Notes under the pieces: generated by a model
Told to the model about the DNA's origin: nothing
Seen by the model: the letters and a program-made list of their open reading frames with translations, nothing else
The model's database searches: none
In this document: positions 24,719 to 32,630 of the stretch, in pieces
How the letters are laid out: each line of letters begins with the position of its first letter
Position numbering within the stretch: the stretch's first letter is position 1
Made by a program: the position numbers and the translations under genes
Assembly: GCA_040757595.1 (NCBI GenBank)
Contig: JBFLWP010000010.1
Coordinates: 1 to 64,000, forward strand
Direction of reading: 5' to 3'
From: Nitrospirota bacterium
Lineage (GTDB): Bacteria > Nitrospirota > Nitrospiria > Nitrospirales > Nitrospiraceae
DNA length: 64,000 bases

Positions 24719-24963
24719 CGCGGCTTCTCCTGGTGCAGGACGAAGCAAGTGAGGGTCTTGGTCACGCCGTCCACCGCGCGGATGGATGAGATCGTGTGCT
24801 CGTAGAGGGAGTCGAGGCTCTCGGCTTCCGCCTGAACGATCAGGTCGTGGGGCCCCGAGATGTTGTACACGGCCTTGACTCCCTCGATCCGGCTCAGCGT
24901 CTTGTAGACACTCTTGGTGTGGTTTCCTGCCACATCCACGAGCACGAAGGCTGAGACACCCAT
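24715..24963 (-). CDS. Lrp/AsnC ligand-binding (RAM) domain protein
   Basis: An 82-residue stand-alone RAM domain without a DNA-binding helix-turn-helix. Typical features are GVSAFVLVDVAGNHTKSVYKTLSRIEGVKAVYNISGPHDLIVQAEAESLDSLYE and a late TLTCFVLH strand. Such proteins form oligomers that bind amino acids or similar small molecules and may sense them for another regulator. The gene is convergent with ctpA and overlaps it by four bases. Confidence 0.85.
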   Translation of the reverse strand: MGVSAFVLVDVAGNHTKSVYKTLSRIEGVKAVYNISGPHDLIVQAEAESLDSLYEHTISSIRAVDGVTKTLTCFVLHQEKPR

Positions 24964-25041
24964 ACCTGTCTGGTCTTTCTTCCTTCCTGGGGCTCCCGTC
25001 CGCGAGCGGGCACGCTAACAGAGCGGTCCGGGCAAGTCAAT

Positions 25042-25089
25042 CCTTCGACCCCCAACCTGCTCTGGGTCGAACCTGAGCAGGGTCGAAGG
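25042..25089. repeat. CCTTCGACC palindromic intergenic repeat
   Basis: CCTTCGACC (25042-25050) pairs with GGTCGAAGG (25081-25089), and inner CCTGCTC and GAGCAGG arms pair again, giving a two-step hairpin. It differs from the heptamer arrays. Similar CCTTCGAC...GCTCAGG palindromes occur between genes in many GC-rich bacteria (recollection, not checked here). Confidence 0.65.
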
Positions 25090-25122
25090 CTCGGTTGCCC
25101 CGCCCTTCCAGGCGAGGCTTGC

Positions 25123-25593
25123 TCAGGATTGACGCGATCGCCGGATGGCGGCCAGGAGTTCCTCCTCCGACGCGGTCGCTCCCGGAAGCGTGCGCAAGAG
25201 ATGCGAGCGCACCAGAGCCTCCAGGTCGTCGAGCGTCCGGATGCCCAATTTGAAGTAGAGGTGCTGCACGACGGCCTCGGACAGACCGGGCAGGTCGGTC
25301 CAAGCGGCCACGTCCGGCGGCAGGGGCCGCTTCAACTCCTCGTAGGACTGGATCCGCCCAGTCTTGAGGAACTCCTCGATCTTTCCGGAAAAATCGCGGC
25401 CGATCCCGGGAATCTCCTGGAGGGCGCCGCGTTGCGCGACTGCCCTCACATCCTCTTCCAGACCGGCCAGTGACTCGGCGGCGCGTCGGTAGGCCCGGAC
25501 GCGGTGAGGGTTTGCCCGCCGGGCTGCGAGCATGTCGGCCATGGCCAGGAAGATCTGAGCGATCGCGCGGTTGGTCCCGGTCATACACGGCAT
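25123..25593 (-). CDS. helix-hairpin-helix protein (PolX N-terminal domain-like)
   Basis: The protein has 156 residues (153 if the second ATG at 25582-25584 is used). The start TNRAIAQIFLAMADMLAARRANPHRVRAYRRAAESLAGL is the 8-kDa domain of PolX DNA polymerases. It continues with helix-hairpin-helix motifs LQEIPGIGRDFSGKIEEFLKTG and DLPGLSEAVVQHLYFKLGIRT, but the polymerase palm and PHP domains are absent. I infer a DNA-end or gap-binding module without catalysis, perhaps derived from a PolX gene. Confidence 0.8.
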   Translation of the reverse strand: MPCMTGTNRAIAQIFLAMADMLAARRANPHRVRAYRRAAESLAGLEEDVRAVAQRGALQEIPGIGRDFSGKIEEFLKTGRIQSYEELKRPLPPDVAAWTDLPGLSEAVVQHLYFKLGIRTLDDLEALVRSHLLRTLPGATASEEELLAAIRRSRQS

Positions 25594-25612
25594 ATACCCC
25601 AGTCAGCCTTTA

Positions 25613-25642
25613 TTGACAAGGTGTTCGACCGTCCCGTAGGAT
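25613..25642 (+). promoter_or_regulatory. putative sigma70-type promoter for thiS-thiG-thiE
   Basis: TTGACA (25613-25618), an 18-base spacer and TAGGAT (25637-25642), 38 bases before the thiS ATG. There is no TPP riboswitch (no CTGAGA with a following ACCTGATCTGGATAATGCC-like core) in the short leader, so this cluster is not under the usual thiamine riboswitch. Confidence 0.45.
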
Positions 25643-25680
25643 GCGGACGTGCCTGGTCCTTGCCCTCGGACGGGTGCGAT

Positions 25681-25983
25681 ATGATGGGCCAACCAGCAGC
25701 GGGGACCGTACAGATTCAGGTGAACGGTGAGCAGCGCGTGGCCCGTGCTGGCGTTACGATCGCGGATCTCCTCCGGGACCTGGACATCAAGCCGGACCGG
25801 GTGGCAGTCGAGGTGAACTTGGAGATTGTGGACCGGCGGGAGTTCGAACGACGGGGGCTTGGCGAGGGAGATCGTGTCGAAATCATCAGTTTCATCGGCG
25901 GAGGAAGCGGGCAAGCTTTCAGCGATCGGCGGTCAGCCTTCAGCCGGGAGATGAACACGAGCTTGCGGCAAGCTGATTGCTGA
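25681..25983 (+). CDS. thiS: sulfur carrier ThiS with a masked C-terminal Gly-Gly
   Basis: A 100-residue product from ATG 25681 (or 25684). The ubiquitin-like ThiS fold runs to residue 75: [64 protein letters not shown]. In ThiS the two last glycines must be the C-terminus, because ThiF adenylates the carboxylate and the thiocarboxylate donates sulfur to ThiG. Here about 25 extra residues follow, encoded by a heptamer array (25910-25992), and the stop is supplied by that array. Either a protease trims the tail or ThiS is inactive. thiG follows 22 bases on. Confidence 0.85.
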   Translation: MMGQPAAGTVQIQVNGEQRVARAGVTIADLLRDLDIKPDRVAVEVNLEIVDRREFERRGLGEGDRVEIISFIGGGSGQAFSDRRSAFSREMNTSLRQADC

Positions 25984-25992
25984 CAGCTTCTT
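25910..25992. repeat. heptamer array pair overlapping the thiS 3' end (unit GCTGAAG)
   Basis: Left arm 25910-25944, read as complements: GCTGAAG, GCTGACC, GCCGATC, GCTGAAA, GCTTGCC. Right arm on the plus strand: GCGGCAA (25965-25971), GCTGATT, GCTGACA, GCTTCTT (to 25992). The left arm lies inside the thiS frame and the thiS TGA is in GCTGACA of the right arm. Confidence 0.8.
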
Positions 25993-26005
25993 CACGGAGC
26001 GCATT

Positions 26006-26779
26006 ATGAACCACGATCGGCTGGTCATCGCGGGGCGCGAGTTCCGGTCGCGCCTGTGGGTCGGAACCGGCAAGTACAAGGACTTCGTCGAGACCAAGCA
26101 AGCCATCGACGCGTCCGGCGCCGATGTCGTCACGGTCGCGGTGCGGCGGGTGAACGTGACCGACCGCTCCAAGGAGAATTTGCTCGATTATCTGGACCCC
26201 AAGAAGTACACGATCCTGCCGAACACGGCCGGCTGCTACACGGTCGAGGACGCGGTGCGCTATGCGAGGCTGGCCCGCGCAGCCGGCGTGTCCGATCTCG
26301 TCAAGCTCGAAGTGATCGGCGACGAGCGAACGCTGTTCCCCGACACGGCCGGTCTGATCGAGGCGGCCAAGATCCTGCTCAAGGAAGGATTCATCGTGCT
26401 GCCCTACACGAACGACGACCCGGTGGTCGCCAAGAAGCTGGTCGACATCGGCTGCCCGGCCGTCATGCCCCTGGCGGCCCCGATCGGCTCCGGGCTCGGC
26501 ATCCGCAATCCGTACAACCTGAAGATCATCCTCGAGACCGTGCGGGTGCCGGTCATCGTGGACGCCGGCGTCGGCACCGCGTCCGACGCGGCGCTGGCGA
26601 TGGAATACGGGGCTGACGCGGTTCTCATGAACACCGCGATCGCCGGCGCGAAGGATCCGATCGCCATGGCGGAGGCCATGAAATATGCGGTCGAAGCCGG
26701 GCGCCTGGCCTACAAGGCCGGCCGTATCCCCAGGAAGCTCTACGCGACTGCCAGCAGCCCGATCGAGGGCATGCTCTGA
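26006..26779 (+). CDS. thiG: thiazole synthase
   Basis: A 257-residue TIM-barrel enzyme that builds the thiazole ring of thiamine from deoxyxylulose 5-phosphate, dehydroglycine/glycine imine and ThiS-thiocarboxylate. Visible hallmarks: [47 protein letters not shown], the Schiff-base lysine in [53 protein letters not shown]. Length is typical. It lies between thiS and thiE with heptamer arrays on both sides. Confidence 0.96.
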   Translation: MNHDRLVIAGREFRSRLWVGTGKYKDFVETKQAIDASGADVVTVAVRRVNVTDRSKENLLDYLDPKKYTILPNTAGCYTVEDAVRYARLARAAGVSDLVKLEVIGDERTLFPDTAGLIEAAKILLKEGFIVLPYTNDDPVVAKKLVDIGCPAVMPLAAPIGSGLGIRNPYNLKIILETVRVPVIVDAGVGTASDAALAMEYGADAVLMNTAIAGAKDPIAMAEAMKYAVEAGRLAYKAGRIPRKLYATASSPIEGML

Positions 26780-26783
26780 GCCG

Positions 26784-26857
26784 CGTGAAACGTCGCGCGT
26801 GAAGCGTGAAGCGCACCATCGGTCTGGCGAGCCACGCTTCACGAGCCACGCTTCACG
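26784..26857. repeat. heptamer array pair (unit CGTGAAG)
   Basis: Plus arm 26784-26818: CGTGAAA, CGTCGCG, CGTGAAG, CGTGAAG, CGCACCA. Minus arm 26823-26857, complements: CGTGAAG, CGTGGCT, CGTGAAG, CGTGGCT, CGCCAGA. Ten units in all, between the thiG stop and the thiE ATG. Confidence 0.85.
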
Positions 26858-26861
26858 AAGA

Positions 26862-27494
26862 ATGCCCTGCGTTGATTTTCCCCTCTACCTGATTACCGAT
26901 CGCCATCAGACCGGCGGGCGGCCACTGGTGCCGCTCCTCCGTGACGCACTGGACGCCGGCGTGCGGGCCGTCCAGGTCAGGGAGAGGGACCTGGCCACCC
27001 GCCCGCTGCTCGACCTGGCGGAACAGATCCTGCCCCTCGCACGGAACCGACGGGCCCGGATGCTCATCAACGACCGTGTGGACCTTGCCATGGCGCTCGA
27101 CGCGGACGGCGTCCACCTGCGTGCGGACAGCCTACCGGTATCGGTGGCGCGCCGGCTCCTGGGCCAGGATCGGCTGATCGGCGTGTCGGCCCACTCGGTG
27201 GACGATGTTCTGCGGGCTGAATGCGACGGAGCCGACTTCACGGTGCTGGGCCCGATTTACGAGACGCCGTCGAAGCGGGCGTACGGGCCGCCGATCGGCC
27301 TCGGTCCGATCGAGGAGGCCGCGCGCCGGTGCCGGATCCCGGTGTTCGCGATCGGCGGCATCACGGCAGCACGGGTCGGTGAGGTGCGACGGGCCGGCGC
27401 CTTCGGCGTCGCGGTCATCTCGTCCATCCTCTCCGCCGAGCGGGTCGAGGCCGCCGTATGCGGCCTGCTCGAGGCGCTGGCGGTCCCGACGTGA
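26862..27494 (+). CDS. thiE: thiamine phosphate synthase
   Basis: The product has 210 residues from ATG 26862, the first plausible start after the heptamer array. TIM-barrel motifs: PLYLITDRHQTGG, GVRAVQVRERDL, LINDRVDLAMALDADGVHLRADSLPV, CDGADFTVLGPIYETPSKRAYGPPIGL and FAIGGITAARVGEVRRAGAFGVAVISSIL. ThiE joins the thiazole phosphate and hydroxymethylpyrimidine diphosphate to thiamine phosphate. ThiL, the next step, is encoded at 37.5-38.6 kb. Confidence 0.94.
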   Translation: MPCVDFPLYLITDRHQTGGRPLVPLLRDALDAGVRAVQVRERDLATRPLLDLAEQILPLARNRRARMLINDRVDLAMALDADGVHLRADSLPVSVARRLLGQDRLIGVSAHSVDDVLRAECDGADFTVLGPIYETPSKRAYGPPIGLGPIEEAARRCRIPVFAIGGITAARVGEVRRAGAFGVAVISSILSAERVEAAVCGLLEALAVPT

Positions 27495-27539
27495 CGCCGC
27501 AGACGCTGCGCACACGCGCGTTGCATCGAGCCGCGATAG

Positions 27540-27568
27540 TTGACCGTATGGAGGGGCGATGATAGAAT
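27540..27568 (+). promoter_or_regulatory. putative sigma70-type promoter for the proteasome operon
   Basis: TTGACC (27540-27545), a 17-base spacer and TAGAAT (27563-27568). The mpa ATG is at 27629, preceded by GAGGAGCG. This would start the mpa-dop-prcB-prcA transcript separately from the thi genes. Confidence 0.5.
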
Positions 27569-27628
27569 CCGAGCAAGTTTGGGCTTCCGGTGTCAGTGCG
27601 ACGACAGGACGATGAGGAGCGTGACTCG

Positions 27629-29398
27629 ATGCCTGATCCCAAGCGAGGCCCTGGCCGCCTCAGCACCTTTCGGGATTCCGTCAAGAAGCTGACCGAACGG
27701 CTGTCGGACGGAGAGCCGAACCCCGCGAGAAAGAGCGACGATCACATGCGTGAACTGGAGAAGCTGCGGATCCAGGTCCAGTCGATGGAGGAGGAGCTGC
27801 GTCAGCTCCATCATTCGCGGTACCAGCTCGAGCAGGCCCACAAGCAAAACGAACGGCTGACCGCAACGCTTCAGGAAGCCAAGGCGCAGATCGAGGCTCT
27901 GCGCGCGGAAGTTGACAAGCTGACGGCGCCCCCGTCCACCTACGCCATCTTCTCCAGCCTGAACACCGACTCGACTGCGAACGTGTACGTCTCCGGACGC
28001 AAGATGAAAGTGAACGTCCACCCGGCGATCAAGGCCAAGGATCTGCGCAAAGGGCAAGAGGTCATCCTGAACGAGGCCTTCAACGTGATCGAGGCCCGGG
28101 GCTTCGACGGCCAGGGCGAGGTCGTACGGCTCAGGGACCTGCTGGATGGGAGACGCGCCCTCGTGACCTTGCACTTCGACGAAGAGAAGGTCGCCGATCT
28201 CGGCGAGCCGCTGCTGACCGAACGGCTGAGCGTCGGGGACCATCTGCTCTACGACCCGCGCTCCGGCTACGTCATCGAGAAACTGCCGAAGTCCGAGGCG
28301 GAGGAGTTGGTCCTCGAAGAGGTGCCGGATATCAGCTACGACGACATCGGTGGGCTCTCGAAAGAGATCGAGCAGGTACGGGACGCGGTGGAACTGCCGT
28401 TCCTGCATCCGGAGCTCTTCCGGGAGCACAAGCTGAGCGCTCCCAAGGGCGTGCTCCTGTACGGCCCACCCGGCTGCGGGAAGACCCTGATCGCCAAGGC
28501 CGTGGCGAACTCCATCGCCAAGAAGCTCGGTCATCTGACCGGCAAGGAGGTTCGCAGCTTCTTCCTCCACGTCAAGGGACCGGAATTGCTCAATAAGTAC
28601 GTCGGAGAGTCCGAGCGGCAGGTGCGGGAGGTGTTCAAGAAGGCGAAGGAGCGGGCGGCCGACGGCAACCCGGTCATCGTGTTTTTCGACGAGATGGACG
28701 CGCTCTTCCGCACCCGAGGCACCGGCATCTCCTCCGACATCGAGTCCACGATCGTCCCGCAGTTCCTCTCCGAGATCGACGGGGTCGAGCGGCTGCGCAA
28801 CGTGATCGTGATCGGGGCCAGCAACCGGCAGGACCTGATCGACCCGGCCGTGCTCAGGGCCGGCCGGCTCGATGTGAAGATCAAGATCTCAAGGCCCGAC
28901 GCGCCCGCCGCGAAGGAAATCTTCGCCAAGTACGTGACCCCCGACCTGCCGTTTGCCGCCGACGAGCTGGAGCGATTCACCGGCGATCGGGCGGCGCTCG
29001 TGGAGCGGCTGATCGCCGCGACCGTCGAGGCCATGTACGCGACGTCCGAGGAGAATAAGTTTCTCGAAGTGACCTACGCGAGCGGGGAAAAGGAAATCCT
29101 CTACTTCAAGGATTTCGCCAGCGGCGCCCTGATCGAAGGCATCGTGGCCCGGGCCAAGAAGTACGCGATCAAGCGCGTGCTGGCGACGGGCGAAAAGGGC
29201 GTCAAGACAGATGACCTGCTCCGGGCCATCCGTGAGGAGTTCAAGGAGCACGAGGACCTGCCGAACACCACCAACCCGGATGACTGGGCCAAGATTGCCG
29301 GGAAGAAGGGCGAGAAGATCGTCCACGTTCGAACCATTACGGCGGGCTCGGCCGAGTCGAGGCGGATCGAGACGATCAGTACCGGCCACTACTTCTGA
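27629..29398 (+). CDS. mpa: proteasomal AAA+ ATPase Mpa/ARC
   Basis: The protein has 589 residues from ATG 27629 (GAGGAG eight bases upstream; a GTG at 27590 is weaker). It shows an N-terminal coiled coil at residues 38-100, which in Mycobacterium captures Pup, two OB-type inter-domains, and the AAA+ module: Walker A GPPGCGKT at 279-286, Walker [13 protein letters not shown] at 349-360, pore loop KYVGESER, arginine finger region [20 protein letters not shown]. It ends HYF, which keeps the penultimate Tyr of the proteasome-docking C-terminus (QYL in Mycobacterium). It unfolds tagged substrates into the 20S core encoded downstream. Confidence 0.95.
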   Translation: MPDPKRGPGRLSTFRDSVKKLTERLSDGEPNPARKSDDHMRELEKLRIQVQSMEEELRQLHHSRYQLEQAHKQNERLTATLQEAKAQIEALRAEVDKLTAPPSTYAIFSSLNTDSTANVYVSGRKMKVNVHPAIKAKDLRKGQEVILNEAFNVIEARGFDGQGEVVRLRDLLDGRRALVTLHFDEEKVADLGEPLLTERLSVGDHLLYDPRSGYVIEKLPKSEAEELVLEEVPDISYDDIGGLSKEIEQVRDAVELPFLHPELFREHKLSAPKGVLLYGPPGCGKTLIAKAVANSIAKKLGHLTGKEVRSFFLHVKGPELLNKYVGESERQVREVFKKAKERAADGNPVIVFFDEMDALFRTRGTGISSDIESTIVPQFLSEIDGVERLRNVIVIGASNRQDLIDPAVLRAGRLDVKIKISRPDAPAAKEIFAKYVTPDLPFAADELERFTGDRAALVERLIAATVEAMYATSEENKFLEVTYASGEKEILYFKDFASGALIEGIVARAKKYAIKRVLATGEKGVKTDDLLRAIREEFKEHEDLPNTTNPDDWAKIAGKKGEKIVHVRTITAGSAESRRIETISTGHYF

Positions 29399-29421
29399 TT
29401 TCCACTCGGAATCGAGGGCAC

Positions 29422-30903
29422 ATGCTTTTGCCGCGCGTGTTGGGCACGGAAACCGAGTTTGGCATCGCCGCCCGCGACGCCGACGCGCTCGATCCGGTCT
29501 CGAACTCGCTCCAGCTCATCGGGCATTACCCCGCGTTGCCGGCTCCCCAAGCCATCTGGGACTATGAAAACGAGAACCCCCTGCTGGACGTCCGGGGGTT
29601 CGAAGTCGAGGGCGAGCGCGAGCGGCCGGGGCCCGATTACAACCGCCTCCTGAACAAGCTCCTCGCCAACGGCGCCCGTCTCTACGTGGACGGAGCCCAT
29701 CCCGAATATTCCACGCCGGAGTGTACGAACGCTCGGGAGCTGGTGGCGTACGAGCGGGCCGGCGAGCGGATCCTGGCCGACTGCCTGCGGGCTCTGGCGA
29801 AAGCCCGTGGCGGGGAAAAGTTCCTCGTGTACAAGAACAACTCAGACGGCAAGGGGAACAGCTACGGGTACCACGAGAACTACCTGATCGCCCGGTCCGT
29901 GCCCTTCGATCGGATCGTGCAGGCGCTGGTGCCCTTCCTGGTCACCCGGCAGATTTATGCGGGGGCGGGGAAGGTCGGGGCGGAGAACCAGACGAGAACG
30001 ACGGACTATCAGATTTCCCAGCGGGCGGACTTCTTCGAGTGTCTGGTGGACCTGAACACGATGGTCAAGCGGCCGATCATCAACACGCGCGACGAGCCGC
30101 ATGCCGATCCGGCCAAGTACCGCCGGCTGCACGTGATCGTGGGCGATGCCAACATGGCGGAGCTTTCCACCTATTTGAAGGTCGGGACACTGGCCATCGT
30201 GCTCGAGATGCTCGAGGGGGGCGTCGAGTTCCCCCGACTGGAATTGGACGACCCCGTCCGGGCCATCAAGGAGGTCTCCCGCGACCTGGACATGAAGGGG
30301 AGCCTCAAGCTGGCGGATGGGCGGACGACCTCGGCGATCGGCATCCAGCGCGCTTACCTGAAGGCGGCGCTCGACTACTTCGCTTGCCACGAGCTGTCTC
30401 AGGTCACCAAGGACGTGCTCGTTCGTTGGGAGGAGGTGCTGGACAAGCTCGAGCGGGACCCCATGCAGCTCGGGCGCGAGCTCGACTGGGTCGCCAAACG
30501 GCAGATGATCCAGTCCTACATGGACCGAAAGGGATGCGGGTGGACCGATCCGCGGGTCCTGCTGTTGGATCTCCAGTATCACGACGTTCGGCCGGAGAAG
30601 GGCCTCTATTACACGCTGGAGCGAGGCAACCTGATCGACCGCTTGGTCCAGGACAGCGAGATCGTCAAGGCCGAACAGTCTCCGCCGACCGGGACCCGGG
30701 CCTATTTCCGCGGGTGCTGCCTCAGGAAGTTTCCTCGGCAGGTCTATGCCGCGAGCTGGACTTCGGTGCTCTTCGACGTCGGGAACACCACGATCAAGAA
30801 GATCCCGCTGATGGAGCCGTTGCGTGGGACGGAGTCGCTCACGCGAGAGCTGCTCGACGGGTCCGACTCGGCGGAGTCGCTGCTTGCCAAACTGACCGGC
30901 TGA
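29422..30903 (+). CDS. dop: deamidase/depupylase Dop
   Basis: A 493-residue carboxylate-amine-ligase-family protein. The start GTETEFGIAARDADALDPVSNS and the insert ENENPLLDVRGF are of the Dop subtype. NGARLYVDGAHPEYSTPEC holds the key Asp (residue 90). YKNNSDGKGNSYGYHENYL, INTRDEPHADPAKYRRLHVIVGDANMAE and TRAYFRGCCLRKF are shared with Actinobacterial Dop. Dop deamidates the C-terminal Gln of Pup and removes Pup from targets. It is 23 bases after mpa. No Pup-like gene follows it. Confidence 0.95.
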   Translation: MLLPRVLGTETEFGIAARDADALDPVSNSLQLIGHYPALPAPQAIWDYENENPLLDVRGFEVEGERERPGPDYNRLLNKLLANGARLYVDGAHPEYSTPECTNARELVAYERAGERILADCLRALAKARGGEKFLVYKNNSDGKGNSYGYHENYLIARSVPFDRIVQALVPFLVTRQIYAGAGKVGAENQTRTTDYQISQRADFFECLVDLNTMVKRPIINTRDEPHADPAKYRRLHVIVGDANMAELSTYLKVGTLAIVLEMLEGGVEFPRLELDDPVRAIKEVSRDLDMKGSLKLADGRTTSAIGIQRAYLKAALDYFACHELSQVTKDVLVRWEEVLDKLERDPMQLGRELDWVAKRQMIQSYMDRKGCGWTDPRVLLLDLQYHDVRPEKGLYYTLERGNLIDRLVQDSEIVKAEQSPPTGTRAYFRGCCLRKFPRQVYAASWTSVLFDVGNTTIKKIPLMEPLRGTESLTRELLDGSDSAESLLAKLTG

Positions 30904-30979
30904 GGGCCATCCGTTGAGCCGGCCAGCACGGGGGCTCGGGCCGTCGGGCCTCCGGATCAACCACGATTGCGTACAGGCG

Positions 30980-31828
30980 ATGACAGGCTTTGAAGGCAGA
31001 CGGAGCGTGCCGCTGATTCCGGACAACCACGGGTCGAGCTTTTTCGACTATTTGGTCCAGCACCGCCCGGATCTGATCCCGGCCAGCCGCTGGTGCCCGC
31101 CGGGCTCCTCCGCCCCGGCACTCGATGAGATCAGAGGCGGGGCGGTTCCATCGGTGCCCCATGGGACGACGGTCTTGGCGATCAAGTACCAGGGCGGCGT
31201 TCTGATCGCCGGAGACAGACGGGCGACGGAGGGCTTCCAGATCGCCGGGCGCCGGGTCGAGAAGGTCTTCAGGATTGACGAGCATTCCGCCATGGCGATC
31301 GCCGGGGCCGCCGGGCCCTGCATGGAGATGGCGAAGCTCTTCCAGACCGAGCTCGAGCACTACGAGAAGCTGGAGGGGGTGCAGCTCTCCTGCGAAGGCA
31401 AGGCCAACAAGCTCGGCCAGATGGTCAAAGCCAATCTCCCGATGGTCTTCCAGGGGCTCGTCGTGCTCCCGATCTATGTCGGCTACGACCAGAAGCGCGG
31501 GGAGGGGCGGATCTTCAAGTACGACATCACGGGCGGCCGGTACGAAGAGTCCGATTACCACGCGATCGGATCTGGCGGGAAGGACGCCCGCAATACCATG
31601 CGCGAGCATTTCAAGAAACAGCTTGCCGAGGAGGAGGCCCTCCGGATCGCGATGCTCGCGCTCTACAATGCTGCGGAAGAGGACGTGGGCACCGGCGGAC
31701 CGGATCCGGTGCGCGGCATCTATCCGACCGCCAAGCTCGTGGGGGCCCAGGGCATCACGGACGTGGAGGACGGGCGGATCGAGACCGTCTACGCGTCGCT
31801 GATCGATCAGCGCAAGAGGGAAGCCTAG
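30980..31828 (+). CDS. prcB: proteasome subunit beta
   Basis: The protein has 282 residues from ATG 30980; a TTG at 30914 would extend it but lacks support. A 62-residue propeptide precedes the catalytic threonine: the cleavage site HG-TTVLAIKY places Thr at residue 63. Counting from it, Asp17 (GDRRATEG) and Lys33 (VEKVF) are in place, so the subunit should be active. The propeptide segment FFDYLVQHRPDLIPASR matches the Actinobacterial type, and the C-terminal half has GTGGPDPVRGIYPTAKLV. It forms the inner rings of the 20S core with PrcA. Confidence 0.95.
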   Translation: MTGFEGRRSVPLIPDNHGSSFFDYLVQHRPDLIPASRWCPPGSSAPALDEIRGGAVPSVPHGTTVLAIKYQGGVLIAGDRRATEGFQIAGRRVEKVFRIDEHSAMAIAGAAGPCMEMAKLFQTELEHYEKLEGVQLSCEGKANKLGQMVKANLPMVFQGLVVLPIYVGYDQKRGEGRIFKYDITGGRYEESDYHAIGSGGKDARNTMREHFKKQLAEEEALRIAMLALYNAAEEDVGTGGPDPVRGIYPTAKLVGAQGITDVEDGRIETVYASLIDQRKREA

Positions 31829-31830
31829 CC

Positions 31831-32514
31831 ATGCCGCTCCCGTACTACGTGTCCCCCGAGCAGATGATGCAGGACAAGGCAGAGTATGCCAAAAAGGGCA
31901 TCGCCAAGGGCCGGTCCATCATCGCGATGGAGTACGACGACGGCGTGTTGCTGGTGGCCGACAACCCCAGCCTGTCTCTCTTCAAGGTTTCCGAAGTCTA
32001 TGACAGCATCGCATTTTCCGGGGCGGGCAAGTACAGCGAGTTCGAGAATCTGCGGAAGGCCGGCATTCGCCATGCGGACCTCAAGGGCTTCACGTACAGC
32101 CGCGAGGATGTCACCGCCCGCTCCCTGGCCAACGCCTATTCGCAGACCCTCGGCACCATCTTCAGCCAGGAGCTCAAGCCCTTGGAGGTGGAGATCCTCG
32201 TCGTCCAAGTCGGAGAGCCAGGTCACGTGAACGAGATGTACCGGATCTCCTTTGACGGGAGCATCTTCGACGAGCGGGGTTTCACGGCGATCGGCGGCCG
32301 CGCCGAGGCGCTGCAGGTCTTTCTCAAGGAGCGGTACAAGAACGGGCCGCTTCCCTTGAAGACGGCGCTCTCGATCTGCATCGCCGGCCTCGAGAACGTC
32401 ACGAACCAGAAGTTGACGCTCGAAGGGCTGGAGATCGCCGTGCTGGACCGTACGCGCCCTGGGCGCAAGTTCCGCCGGATTTCCCCGGCCGAGTCGCGCC
32501 AACTCCTGGCCTGA
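31831..32514 (+). CDS. prcA: proteasome subunit alpha
   Basis: The subunit has 227 residues, starting two bases after the prcB stop. It begins PYYVSPEQMMQDKAEYAKKGIAKGRS, the gating N-terminus of bacterial alpha subunits, and continues with ENLRKAGIRHADLKGFTYSREDVTARSLANAYSQTLGTIF and a C-terminus TRPGRKFRRISPAESRQLLA. No catalytic Thr, as expected. Alpha rings cap the core and receive the Mpa tail. The close match to Actinobacterial proteins supports ancient transfer of the cluster, an inference. Confidence 0.95.
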   Translation: MPLPYYVSPEQMMQDKAEYAKKGIAKGRSIIAMEYDDGVLLVADNPSLSLFKVSEVYDSIAFSGAGKYSEFENLRKAGIRHADLKGFTYSREDVTARSLANAYSQTLGTIFSQELKPLEVEILVVQVGEPGHVNEMYRISFDGSIFDERGFTAIGGRAEALQVFLKERYKNGPLPLKTALSICIAGLENVTNQKLTLEGLEIAVLDRTRPGRKFRRISPAESRQLLA

Positions 32515-32566
32515 CCGGTTTCCTCCTTCCCGTTTCCAGGCCGTCGCTCCAAACAGCGTCTCGAAG

Positions 32567-32596
32567 TTGAAGTGCTCCGCGAGGGCGGTGTATGCT
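32567..32596 (+). promoter_or_regulatory. possible internal promoter for pafA
   Basis: TTGAAG (32567-32572), an 18-base spacer and TATGCT (32591-32596), followed by an AT-rich stretch unusual for this region, in the 116-base gap between prcA and pafA. It suggests separate expression of the ligase and the genes after it. Confidence 0.35.
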
Positions 32597-32630
32597 TTAA
32601 AAGTTTACAAACCCCGGTACTCCTTGCGCC

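Noticed and set aside
25594-25680. TPP riboswitch before thiS
   Set aside because: The leader is too short and lacks the conserved CTGAGA and the long second core.
26784-26857. CRISPR array
   Set aside because: Repeat units are 7 bases without spacers and no cas gene is present; these are tandem heptamers.
30904-30979. Possible pup/UBact gene between dop and prcB
   Set aside because: Only 76 bases; the frames read through give no Lys-rich disordered peptide with a Gly-Gly-Gln/Glu or Thr-Gly-Glu end.
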